DNA of 64,000 bases from an uncultured Oscillospiraceae bacterium (GTDB lineage Bacteria > Bacillota > Clostridia > Oscillospirales > Ruminococcaceae). Made by a program: the position numbers and the translations under genes. The notes under the pieces are model-generated. The model did not search any database. It saw only the letters and a list, made by a program, of their open reading frames with translations, and was not told where the DNA came from. The stretch's first letter is position 1. Each line of letters opens with the position of its first letter. The DNA lies in assembly GCA_900546885.1 (NCBI GenBank), contig UREN01000002.1:1-64000 (forward strand), given 5' to 3'. Shown piece by piece: positions 25,545 through 34,030 of this stretch.

Positions 25545-26114
25545 TCAAAAGTGCCGGGCGGATTCTCCAAAATCGATATAGTTTGTCATCAGCTTGACGT
25601 TGATGCAGCGGCGGCGGCAGCATGAAGCCCCCTCGCCGCCGATATTCTCCGGCAGGATAAACCGCAGGCCGCTTACGGGGATATCGGCACAGCGGTTGCA
25701 GGAAGTGGGCCCCACAGTAAACATCTTGATGCCGCAGGGCTTTTCACAGCCGCAACTGTCCACTTCATACAGCGCCACACAAACGGCGATGCGGCAGTTG
25801 GGGCATACGCCGCGTATGGTGAAGGAAAGGTCCAGAATGCGCCCCTGGCCGTCCGGCGGCACACAGCCAATCTCGGCCGATTTGTAAGTTTCGCAGCTGT
25901 TGAAACAGATGCCGCCGGCAATGTTAGAGGGAAGAATGGTGGCTGCGCTTTCGCAAGCGCTGTTGCCCTGGCCGCAGGGCTGCGGCTCATGAGGGGTGTG
26001 CGCCTCTTCACATGCTGTGTGTGTTTCTTCTTCCAAATGCGGCATCTCGGGGGCGGCGGGGCACTGCGGCGCATCACCGCCAATGGTGATATTGCCAAGG
26101 TCTATGGTTTGCAT
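25545..26114 (-). CDS. Cys-rich protein of unknown function
   Basis: 189 residues with 18 cysteines and no membrane segment. The first third is Pro/Glu/His-rich and probably disordered. The rest, from LDLSFTIRGVCPNCRIAVCVALYEVD to LRFILPEN and NYIDF, alternates hydrophobic residues like a beta-sandwich. I recall clostridial proteins of this layout (often annotated hypothetical, sometimes spore-surface related) but cannot name the family. GGAGG lies 10 nt before the ATG at 26112-26114. Upstream on the minus strand a CATACGGTA word resembles the -10 of mother-cell sigma factors, which is only suggestive. Confidence 0.65.
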   Translation of the reverse strand: MQTIDLGNITIGGDAPQCPAAPEMPHLEEETHTACEEAHTPHEPQPCGQGNSACESAATILPSNIAGGICFNSCETYKSAEIGCVPPDGQGRILDLSFTIRGVCPNCRIAVCVALYEVDSCGCEKPCGIKMFTVGPTSCNRCADIPVSGLRFILPENIGGEGASCCRRRCINVKLMTNYIDFGESARHF

Positions 26115-26462
26115 GAGAGGGTGCCTCCTTTCGATGGAAACAATATACTGCTACCGTATGGGCCCGGCGGTATACCGTATCTTATGCCTGTAAAGCGGGG
26201 GCTGTAACGCGCCTTGCGAAACGGGCAGGAAATACAGCGATCTGCCGCTTGGAGGAGCTCTTTTCGGGCAATGCATCTTTTTTTGAGGCAAATATGCCGC
26301 GCACAACATCAGAAAAGTGAATGTGCACCGCGGGCAAAAACGCTGGCATACAAAGCTTTCGGCAGGGGGGGCTGGGCGCAGGCGGCCGTTGCAAGGCAAG
26401 TGAGGGAGACGAATTTGATTTCCGGCAGTGCGCAGCGCCTGGCCGCACAGCCCACTTTCTTC
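26115..26462. other. Intergenic stretch between divergent genes
   Basis: About 350 bases before the miaB promoter hold the minus-strand gene's start region (palindrome CGGTATACCG at about 26169-26178) and GC-rich sequence without a convincing gene. Overlapping short open frames on both strands lack ribosome binding sites and family features. No riboswitch or tRNA was recognised. Confidence 0.5.
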
Positions 26463-26491
26463 TTGCGAAAAAACACAAAATATAGTAAAAT
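26463..26491 (+). promoter_or_regulatory. miaB promoter
   Basis: TTGCGA (26463-26468), 17 bp spacer, TAAAAT (26486-26491), about 60 bp before the ATG. Confidence 0.7.
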
Positions 26492-26550
26492 AAACTTGTA
26501 TATTCGGTTAGTGGGCCCATTTTATAGGAAGGAAGGGCGAGAGGTACCCC

Positions 26551-27936
26551 ATGCAGACGGTACAGTTTGAAAGAAACAGTGCGGCGGCAGATATCATTGC
26601 AGCTTATTACAGGCATCCGCCAAAGCTTTATGTGCATTCGTTCGGCTGCCAGCAGAACGTAAACGACGGCGAGAAAATTGCAGGCGTGTTATGTGATGTT
26701 GGCTTTTCCATGTGCGACAGGGCGGCAGATGCAGATATGATTGTGTTTAACACCTGTGCCGTGCGCGAGCACGCCGAGCAGCGCGTGTTCGGCAACGTGG
26801 GTGCCCTGAAGGCACTGAAAGAAGAAAACCCCAAGCTGATGATTGCAGTGTGCGGCTGCATGACGCAGCAGAAAAGTGTGGTGGATAAATTCCGGAAAAG
26901 TTACCCGTTTGTGGATATCGTCACCGGGGTGAACAAAATAGACCTTCTGCCCAAGCTGCTGTGCGACCGCATTGCCAAGCGCCGCCGCGTGCTTCAGGCG
27001 CCGGATGACCGTCCCGACATCATAGAGGGCATGCCCCTGCAGCGCGGCTGCAGTTTCCGCGCGTGGCTGCCCATTATGTACGGGTGCGATAATTTCTGTT
27101 CTTATTGCATTGTGCCCTATGTGCGCGGGCGCGAGCGCAGCCGCACCAGCGCTGAAATTATGGAAGAATTCCGCGGCCTTGTGGCACAGGGCTATAAAGA
27201 TATTACGCTGTTGGGGCAAAATGTGAATTCCTATGGCAAGGGGCTGGCGGAGAAAACCGATTTTTCCGACCTGCTTGCCATGCTGGATGCCGTGCCCGGC
27301 GATTACCGCATCCGTTTTATGACAAGCCACCCCAAGGATGCCACCCGTAAGCTGATTGACACCATTGCGGCTTCCAAGCATATCTGCCATCATCTGCATT
27401 TGCCGGTGCAATCCGGTTCGGACGATGTGCTGGCGCGCATGAACCGCAGCTATACGGTGGAAAATTACCTGGGGCTTATTCGCTATGCGAAAGAAAAAAT
27501 ACCGGATCTGACACTGTCCAGCGACATTATCGTAGGCTTCCCGGATGAGACGGAGGAAGATTTTGAAAAAACGCTGGAGCTGATTCGGGCCGTGCGTTAC
27601 ACACAGCTTTTTACCTTCATCTATTCCAAGCGTGGCGGCACGCGCGCTGCCTCTATGCCGGACCATGTTACCCATGCGCAGAAGACGGCGCGCATGGCGC
27701 GCATGCTGGAAGTGCAGGACGGGATTGTGGCCGAGCTGTGCGAGGGCATGCTGGGGCAGTGCCAGCGTGTGCTGGTAGAGGGCCCCGGCAGGGAAGTTGG
27801 CATTATGACAGGCCGGCTGGATAATAATATGATTGTGGAATTTCCCAGCACAGACGAAAGCCTGACAGGGACATTCCACACGGTGCAAATCAATTCTGCA
27901 AAGGGCGCGGTGCTGAAGGGCACGCTGAAGGAATGA
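26551..27936 (+). CDS. miaB: tRNA-2-methylthio-N6-dimethylallyladenosine synthase
   Basis: 461 residues; radical SAM methylthiotransferase acting on i6A37 of tRNA. The N-terminal UPF0004 domain binds the auxiliary cluster with Cys33, Cys69 and Cys103. The SAM cluster motif is CDNFCSYC (179, 183, 186), followed by VPYVRGRERSR, and a TRAM domain ends the protein. GAGAGG sits 6 nt before the ATG. miaA, which makes the substrate nucleotide, lies in the same gene block. The order miaB, ylbF-like, mutS, mutL parallels that of Bacillus. Confidence 0.96.
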   Translation: MQTVQFERNSAAADIIAAYYRHPPKLYVHSFGCQQNVNDGEKIAGVLCDVGFSMCDRAADADMIVFNTCAVREHAEQRVFGNVGALKALKEENPKLMIAVCGCMTQQKSVVDKFRKSYPFVDIVTGVNKIDLLPKLLCDRIAKRRRVLQAPDDRPDIIEGMPLQRGCSFRAWLPIMYGCDNFCSYCIVPYVRGRERSRTSAEIMEEFRGLVAQGYKDITLLGQNVNSYGKGLAEKTDFSDLLAMLDAVPGDYRIRFMTSHPKDATRKLIDTIAASKHICHHLHLPVQSGSDDVLARMNRSYTVENYLGLIRYAKEKIPDLTLSSDIIVGFPDETEEDFEKTLELIRAVRYTQLFTFIYSKRGGTRAASMPDHVTHAQKTARMARMLEVQDGIVAELCEGMLGQCQRVLVEGPGREVGIMTGRLDNNMIVEFPSTDESLTGTFHTVQINSAKGAVLKGTLKE

Positions 27937-27978
27937 GCCCCTTTACAGCCTGCTAAAAAAGAAAGGAAGAAAAGTGTT

Positions 27979-28395
27979 ATGGCAAAAGATGCAATTACCA
28001 TGTTTAAAGAGGCTGCCGCACAGCTTCAAAAAGAGATAGAATATGTGGCGCTGGACAGCGCACGCAAAATGAACGATGAAGACGAGGCCCTGCAGGAGAT
28101 GATTGGAGATTTCAACCTCGCGCGCATCGACCTCAACAGCGAGCTTTCCAAAACGTCAGGCCGGGACGACGAGAAAGTGGCGGCGCTGAACGACAAAGTA
28201 AACCGCCTGTACAATGATATTATGATGAACGACAGCATGCAGGCCTATAACGACGCCAAAACAGATTTTGACGCTGTGATTCAGTATGTGAACGCCATCA
28301 TCAATACGGCAGTAAATGGCGGAGACCCCATGACGGTGGAACAGCCTGCCGCCGGCTGCGGCGGCAGCTGTGCTTCCTGCGCAGGCTGCCACTAA
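27979..28395 (+). CDS. YlbF/YmcA family regulator with Cys-rich tail
   Basis: 138 residues, helical, of the YlbF/YmcA (RicF/RicA) family. In Bacillus these proteins form a complex with YaaT that affects RNA processing, competence and sporulation. The family core is ALQEMIGDFNLARIDLNSE...KVNRLYNDIMMNDSMQAYNDAKTDFDAVIQYVN. The last 16 residues, PAAGCGGSCASCAGCH, hold four Cys and a His, which suggests a metal or iron-sulfur site as reported for the Bacillus complex. Its place between miaB and mutS matches that of ymcA in Bacillus. Which paralogue it is cannot be settled by eye. Confidence 0.82.
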   Translation: MAKDAITMFKEAAAQLQKEIEYVALDSARKMNDEDEALQEMIGDFNLARIDLNSELSKTSGRDDEKVAALNDKVNRLYNDIMMNDSMQAYNDAKTDFDAVIQYVNAIINTAVNGGDPMTVEQPAAGCGGSCASCAGCH

Positions 28396-28410
28396 GGGCA
28401 AAACAGCAAA

Positions 28411-28475
28411 GCCGGGCAAAATGGCTTTTCGCGCTACAGTGCGCGATGGCCTGTGCCCGGCGATTTTGAATTTTG
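28411..28475 (+). terminator. Hairpin between the ylbF-like gene and mutS
   Basis: GCCGGGCA (28411-28418) pairs with TGCCCGGC (28454-28461), with an inner TCGCGC/GCGCGA stem and a loose GATTTTGAATTTT tail. It may partly terminate transcription before mutS. Confidence 0.5.
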
Positions 28476-28493
28476 AACAGGATGGTGCAAAGC

Positions 28494-31109
28494 ATGGCGG
28501 CGCTCTCCCCAATGATGCAGCAATATTTTGAAATCAAAAAACAGCATCCGGATAAGCTTTTGTTCTTCCGCTTGGGCGATTTTTATGAGATGTTCTACGA
28601 CGATGCCATTGTGGCCTCCAAAGAGCTGGAGCTCACCCTCACCGGGCGGGACTGCGGCCAGGCAGAACGTGCGCCCATGTGCGGCGTGCCGTTCCACTCG
28701 TACGAAAGCTATGTGGCAAAGCTGATTGAAAAGGGATATAAGGTGGCCATCTGCGAGCAGATGGAAGACCCGGCGCTGGCCAAAGGCCTGGTTAAGCGGG
28801 ACGTGGTGCGCGTGGTGACGCCCGGCACCGTCATTGAGCAAAGCATGCTGCAGGATGACAAAAACAACTTTATTGCCAGCATTCTGATTGAAGAAGGGCG
28901 CGCAGGCCTGTGTTTTGCAGATGTTTCCACCGGCGAGGCACATGTCACCTGTATTTCCGGGCAAGACCTGAGCGCCCAGATGATTTCGGAACTGTGCCGC
29001 TATGCCCCCAGCGAGGTGCTGTTCAATTCGGCTATTCTGGACTATAAAGATGTGACGGCCTATATTAAGCAGCAGCTTGCCTGCGCGGTGGAACTGCTGG
29101 ATGATGGCGATTTTGAGCCGCAGGCCTGCAAAGCGCGTGTAGAAGCGCAGTTTTCCGGGGCTTTTTGTTCTGCCACGGGCTGCGAGGCAGACGGGCTGCA
29201 GGCGCGCGCCCTGGGGGCACTGCTGTTCTATTTAGAGGCCACGCAGAAAAAGGGCATAGAGCGGCTGAAAAACGTGCACGCTTATGCCGGGGCGCAGTAT
29301 ATGCACCTTTCGCCCGTCACCCGGACAAACCTGGAATTGACGCAGACGATGCGCGGGCGCGAGAAGAAGGGCACGCTGTTATGGGTGCTGGATAAAACCA
29401 GCACTGCCATGGGCAAGCGGCTTCTGCGCGCATGGGTCGAGCAGCCGCTGGTGAGCGCACGGGCCATTAACCGCAGGCTGGACGCCGTGGAAGAACTGGT
29501 GGGCGACTCTGTCACGCGGGCCGAGCTTGCCCAAGCGCTGGGCCATGTGTATGACCTGGAGCGCCTGATGACGCGCACGGTGTATGGCAGCGCCACCCCG
29601 CGCGAAGTGTATGCTTTGGCCTGCACCTGCAGCAGGCTGCCGGAAATCAAGGGCCTGTGCGAGGCTTTCTGCGGCGAAATGCTGACGGGGCTTGCCGGTG
29701 AAATAGACGAGCTGGAGGACGTGAAAGAGCAGATTTTCCACGCGCTGAATGAAGAATTGCCCGTCAGCTTGAAGGACGGAGGCGTCATCCGGCCAGGCTA
29801 CAACCAGGAAGTGGATGAGCTGCGCGACATTATGCACGGAGGCAAGGGGTACCTGGCACAGCTTGAGGCAAAATTGAAAGAAGAAACGGGCATCCGCACA
29901 CTGAAGATAGGCTATAACCGTGTGTTTGGTTACTACATTGAGGTGAGCCGCTCATTCACAAGCCAGGTGCCCGCGAATTTTGTGCGCAAGCAGACGCTGG
30001 CCAACGCAGAACGGTATATCACGGAAGAGCTGAAAACGCTGGAAAATAAAATACTGGGTGCGTCCGAGCGGCTGCTGGTGCTGGAGCATCAATTGTTCGA
30101 CGACCTGCTGCATGCGGTGGCAGCCCAGCTTGTGCGCATCCAGCGCACGGCGGGCGCCGTGGCACAGCTGGACGTGCTGGTGGCGCTGGCGCAGGTGGCT
30201 GTGAACAACGGGTATTCCAGGCCTGTGGTGGATACCTCGGATAAGCTCATAATTGGGGAGGGCCGCCACCCGGTTATTGAACAGATGCTCTCGGGCGCGC
30301 CGTTTGTGCCGAATGATACGGTGCTGGATTGCAGCGAAAACCGTATGCTCATCATCACGGGCCCCAACATGGCGGGCAAATCTACATATATGCGCCAGAC
30401 GGCCCTGATTGCTCTGATGGCACAGCTGGGCAGTTTTGTGCCTGCCCGGCGCTGTGAAATGGGCGTAGTGGACGCCATTTTTACGCGCGTGGGTGCCTCG
30501 GACGATTTGGCGGCAGGCCAGTCCACCTTTATGGTGGAGATGACAGAAGTGGCAGAGATCCTGCGCTATGCCACGCCCAAAAGCCTGGTTATTTTGGACG
30601 AGATCGGGCGCGGCACCTCCACCTTCGACGGCATGAGCATTGCGCGCGCCGTGGTGGAGCACATTGCCGATAAAGAGGCGGGCATGGGCTGCAAGACGCT
30701 GTTTGCCACGCACTACCATGAGTTGACAGACCTTGAGAACGCCATTGACGGTGTAAAAAACTATAACATTGCCGTGAAAAAGCGCGGCGAAGACATCACG
30801 TTCCTGCGGCGCATTGTGCGGGGCCCGGCCGATGACAGCTACGGCATTGAAGTGGCACGGCTGGCGGGCCTGCCGGACGATGTGACAAAGCGCGCGCGGG
30901 AAGTGCTGAAAGTGCTGGAAAAGAATGCGCCGAACGCCGATAAAGTGACGCAGCTGGATTTCGGAACATTGGAAAAATTTGCACAGACGCCTGTGCCGGA
31001 AGAACTTGTGGACAAGCTGCGCGCGGCAGATATAGAGACGCTGACGCCTTTGGAGGCACTGAACTTTTTATACGAGCTGAAGCAGACCCTGGCTGCCGCC
31101 GAAAAATAA
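28494..31109 (+). CDS. mutS: DNA mismatch repair protein MutS
   Basis: 871 residues; recognises mismatches and couples ATP use to MutL recruitment. MAALSPMMQQYFEIKKQHPDKLLFFRLGDFYEMF contains the mismatch-contacting Phe-x-Glu. The Walker A is GPNMAGKSTYMRQ, then VDAIFTRVGASDDLAAGQSTFMVEM and LVILDEIGRGTSTFDG, and a C-terminal helix-turn-helix end. ATG 28494 with AGGATGG upstream gives the usual N-terminus; TTG 28473 and ATG 28482 are alternatives. It is followed by mutL in the usual pair. Confidence 0.97.
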   Translation: MAALSPMMQQYFEIKKQHPDKLLFFRLGDFYEMFYDDAIVASKELELTLTGRDCGQAERAPMCGVPFHSYESYVAKLIEKGYKVAICEQMEDPALAKGLVKRDVVRVVTPGTVIEQSMLQDDKNNFIASILIEEGRAGLCFADVSTGEAHVTCISGQDLSAQMISELCRYAPSEVLFNSAILDYKDVTAYIKQQLACAVELLDDGDFEPQACKARVEAQFSGAFCSATGCEADGLQARALGALLFYLEATQKKGIERLKNVHAYAGAQYMHLSPVTRTNLELTQTMRGREKKGTLLWVLDKTSTAMGKRLLRAWVEQPLVSARAINRRLDAVEELVGDSVTRAELAQALGHVYDLERLMTRTVYGSATPREVYALACTCSRLPEIKGLCEAFCGEMLTGLAGEIDELEDVKEQIFHALNEELPVSLKDGGVIRPGYNQEVDELRDIMHGGKGYLAQLEAKLKEETGIRTLKIGYNRVFGYYIEVSRSFTSQVPANFVRKQTLANAERYITEELKTLENKILGASERLLVLEHQLFDDLLHAVAAQLVRIQRTAGAVAQLDVLVALAQVAVNNGYSRPVVDTSDKLIIGEGRHPVIEQMLSGAPFVPNDTVLDCSENRMLIITGPNMAGKSTYMRQTALIALMAQLGSFVPARRCEMGVVDAIFTRVGASDDLAAGQSTFMVEMTEVAEILRYATPKSLVILDEIGRGTSTFDGMSIARAVVEHIADKEAGMGCKTLFATHYHELTDLENAIDGVKNYNIAVKKRGEDITFLRRIVRGPADDSYGIEVARLAGLPDDVTKRAREVLKVLEKNAPNADKVTQLDFGTLEKFAQTPVPEELVDKLRAADIETLTPLEALNFLYELKQTLAAAEK

Positions 31110-31144
31110 GGCCGGCCTGCATGCAGCGATTGGAGGTGGACACC

Positions 31145-33094
31145 ATGGCACACATACAGGTGCTGGATAGCCATACGGCAGAGCTGATTGCTGCGGGCGA
31201 AGTGGTAGAGCGCCCCAGCTCTGTGGTGAAAGAGCTTTGTGAAAACGCCATCGACGCGGGCGCCGCACACGTCAGCGTGGCCATATGCCGCGGCGGGGTA
31301 GAGATGATTGAAGTGAGCGATGACGGCACAGGCATCGAGGCCGAAAGCGTGCCCACTGCTTTTTTGCGCCATGCCACCAGCAAAATCCGCACACAGGACG
31401 ACCTGGAGGCCATTCACACACTGGGCTTCCGCGGCGAGGCGCTGGCCAGCATTGCAAGTGTGGCCCATGTAGAGTTGCTTACCAAAACAAAGGACGATGA
31501 GTTTGCCTGCCTGTACCGCATCAGCGGTGGGGTAGAGCAAAGCTTTGAGGCCGGCGCGCGCGGCGTGGGCACCACCATCACGGTAAAAAACCTGTTTTAC
31601 AACACCCCCGCGCGCATGAAGTTTTTGAAAAAGGACACAAGCGAGGGAAATTATGTCTCGGATGTGGTAAGCGAACTGGCCCTGGCTCACCCGGAAGTGG
31701 CGTTCCGCTTTGTGCGGGAGGGGCGGCCGCAATTTCAAACGCCCGGCGACGGCCAGCTTCTTGGTGCGGCTTATGCCGTGCTGGGGCGTGAGTTTTCGAA
31801 AGACCTGCTGGAGGTGGATGGCGGCGCCGGGCCGTACCGTGTTGCAGGGCTTATCACACCGCCACGGGCGTGCCGCGCCTCCCGTGCCATGCAGTTCTTT
31901 TTTGTAAATGGGCGCTTTGTAAAAAACCGCACCATGATGGCCGCACTGGAGGCCGCTTATAAAGGCACGCTGATGCAGGGCAAATTTCCCGGGTGCGTGC
32001 TTTCGCTCTCTATGCCGGCGCAGATGGTGGACGTGAACGTGCACCCGGCCAAAACAGAGGTGCGCTTTGCACGGGAAAAAGATGTTTTCGACGCGGTATA
32101 TTCTGCGGCAAAAAGTGCGCTGATGCAAAAGGACGCCTCCCACCAGGTGTTTTCCTTTGGCAGCGGGCAGGACGAACCGCCCCGGCAGCAGGAGCCGTCC
32201 TCCGAGAAAATGGAGCAAACAGCACCGCCGCAGGCCGTCCGCCGCGCCGCACCGGTTGTAACGGCGCAGCAAAGCACGTTCCGGGGCGCGGTGCCTGCGC
32301 CCCGCGAAGTGCGCGCCTATGGGGAAATGCTTTCAGCACTGGCCAGCACGCCGCCCGTGCCCTACACACGCAAGGAGGAAGCGGTGCCGGCGGGTCCGGT
32401 TGCCCGGCCGGACGAGAAAACAGCGCCGCACGCAGCAGAGCCTTCGGCTTTTGTGCCGCCGCAGGGGGCTGCCCAGCCCGCGCCCGAACAGACCGCTTTG
32501 CCCGGCACACAGCAGGCGGGCGAGCCGCTTCGCGTGGTGGGCGAGGTGTTCCGCACCTATATTGTGGCCGAGCGTGGCAGCACACTGTGCCTGATTGACA
32601 AACATGCGGCGCACGAGCGCGCCATTTACGAAAAACTGCTGGCCGGCCTGGACGAGACGACGCCCGGGCAGGTGCTTCTTGCCCCGATGACGGTGCGCCT
32701 TTCTGCAGAGGAGAAGGACGTGCTTTTGCAGAACACCGAACTTCTGGCCCGCAGCGGCCTGGAAGTGGAAGATTTTGGCGGCAGCAGTGTGGTGGTGCGC
32801 ACCATCCCTGCGGACGTAGAGGCAGAGAACGCAGAGGACCTTGTGGTAGAGCTTGCAGGGGGCCTTGCGGCAAACCCGCGCCAGGCGCGCAGTGAAAAGG
32901 CGCAGTGGGTGATGCACTCTATCTCTTGCCGCGCCGCCATGAAGGCGGGCGATAAAACGCCGGTGCAGCAGCTGGTGCAGCTTGCGCAGGATGTTCTGGA
33001 CGGGAAGATACCGCCGTTCTGCCCGCATGGCAGGCCGGTGGTGCTGGAAGTGCCGCAGAAGGAGCTGGAAAAACAGTTTGGCAGGCAAGGTTAA
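31145..33094 (+). CDS. mutL: DNA mismatch repair protein MutL
   Basis: 649 residues. The N-terminal GHKL ATPase has IAAGEVVERPSSVVKELCENAIDAGA, DDGTGI and TLGFRGEALASIASV; a long Pro/Ala-rich linker (about residues 330-460) follows. The C-terminal nuclease domain has DKHAAHERAIYE (usual DQHA with Lys for Gln), CRAAMKAGDKTP and CPHGRP, so it is the self-nicking endonuclease kind found in bacteria without MutH. ATG at 31145 follows GGAGGTGG. Its 3' end overlaps the probable TTG start of miaA. Confidence 0.96.
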   Translation: MAHIQVLDSHTAELIAAGEVVERPSSVVKELCENAIDAGAAHVSVAICRGGVEMIEVSDDGTGIEAESVPTAFLRHATSKIRTQDDLEAIHTLGFRGEALASIASVAHVELLTKTKDDEFACLYRISGGVEQSFEAGARGVGTTITVKNLFYNTPARMKFLKKDTSEGNYVSDVVSELALAHPEVAFRFVREGRPQFQTPGDGQLLGAAYAVLGREFSKDLLEVDGGAGPYRVAGLITPPRACRASRAMQFFFVNGRFVKNRTMMAALEAAYKGTLMQGKFPGCVLSLSMPAQMVDVNVHPAKTEVRFAREKDVFDAVYSAAKSALMQKDASHQVFSFGSGQDEPPRQQEPSSEKMEQTAPPQAVRRAAPVVTAQQSTFRGAVPAPREVRAYGEMLSALASTPPVPYTRKEEAVPAGPVARPDEKTAPHAAEPSAFVPPQGAAQPAPEQTALPGTQQAGEPLRVVGEVFRTYIVAERGSTLCLIDKHAAHERAIYEKLLAGLDETTPGQVLLAPMTVRLSAEEKDVLLQNTELLARSGLEVEDFGGSSVVVRTIPADVEAENAEDLVVELAGGLAANPRQARSEKAQWVMHSISCRAAMKAGDKTPVQQLVQLAQDVLDGKIPPFCPHGRPVVLEVPQKELEKQFGRQG

Positions 33095-34007
33095 GCTTTT
33101 GTGCGTGTGCGGCCCCACCGCCAGCGGGAAAACCACCCTGGCGGTAGAGCTTGCAAAGCGCTTGAACGGGGAAGTGGTTTCGGCCGATTCCATGCAGATT
33201 TATAAAGGGCTGCATATTGGCACCGCGGCGCCGTCCCGGGAAGAGATGCAGGGCGTGCCGCACCATCTGATTGGCGTGCTGGAGCCGGGCACTCCCTGTT
33301 CCGCCGCCGATTATGCCGCCATGGCCGGGCAGGCTGTGCAGGAAATTTCCGCGCGCGGCAGGCTGCCTGTCCTGTGCGGCGGCACAGGGCTGTATCTGCG
33401 CAGCTTTTTGGAGGGCATTGCGTTTGCCCGCCAGCCGGAAAACGCCGATGTGCGCCGCCGCCTGCAGCAGGAACTTGCCCAAAAGGGCCCCGGGCCCTTG
33501 TATGGGCGCCTTTGCAGGCTGGACCCTCAGGGCGCCGCCGCCATTCACCCGAACAACCACACGCGCCTGCTGCGCGCTTTGGAACTGTACGAGGCCACGG
33601 GCCAGACGGCAGCGCAGCGCGCCGCTGCTTCCAAACCGCAAGAGGCACCGTATGAACCGCTGGTTTTGGCATTGGCTTTTGCAGACCGTGCGCAGCTGTA
33701 TGCCCGCATTGATGCACGGGTGGACGCCATGATGGCGCAGGGACTTTTGAAAGAGGCGGAACAGGTGTATGCGCACCGGGCAAGCTGGCCCGGTGTGGCA
33801 CAGGCAATTGGCTATAAAGAGTTTTTTCCTTATTTTGAAGATGCGGCGCCGCTGGCCCAGTGTATAGCGGCGTTGAAGCAGGCCTCGCGGCGCTATGCCA
33901 AGCGGCAGCTTACCTGGTTCCGGCATATGCCGGGGGTGACATGGCTTCCGGCTGGCGAAAGCAGTGTGCAGCTGGCGCAACAGGCCTGGCAAGAATTTTG
34001 CAGATAG
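33078..34007 (+). CDS. miaA: tRNA dimethylallyltransferase
   Basis: 309 residues; transfers dimethylallyl to A37 of UNN-decoding tRNAs, giving the substrate for MiaB encoded upstream. P-loop CGPTASGKTTLAVELAKRLNGEVVSADSMQIYKGL, GGTGLYLRSFLEG, and the C-terminal ASRRYAKRQLTWFRHM. No ATG lies at a fitting place; the in-frame TTG at 33078 (overlapping mutL by 17 nt, GAAGGAG upstream at a long distance) gives the standard N-terminus MAGKVKLLCVCGPTASGKT. The exact start is therefore less certain than the gene. Confidence 0.93.
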   Translation: MAGKVKLLCVCGPTASGKTTLAVELAKRLNGEVVSADSMQIYKGLHIGTAAPSREEMQGVPHHLIGVLEPGTPCSAADYAAMAGQAVQEISARGRLPVLCGGTGLYLRSFLEGIAFARQPENADVRRRLQQELAQKGPGPLYGRLCRLDPQGAAAIHPNNHTRLLRALELYEATGQTAAQRAAASKPQEAPYEPLVLALAFADRAQLYARIDARVDAMMAQGLLKEAEQVYAHRASWPGVAQAIGYKEFFPYFEDAAPLAQCIAALKQASRRYAKRQLTWFRHMPGVTWLPAGESSVQLAQQAWQEFCR

Positions 34008-34030
34008 CAGATAAGCGAGGTGGCGATGTC

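Noticed and set aside
26182-26637. Open frames on both strands in the 26.1-26.6 kb gap
   Set aside because: No ribosome binding sites, no domain features, they overlap each other and the miaB promoter; treated as non-coding.
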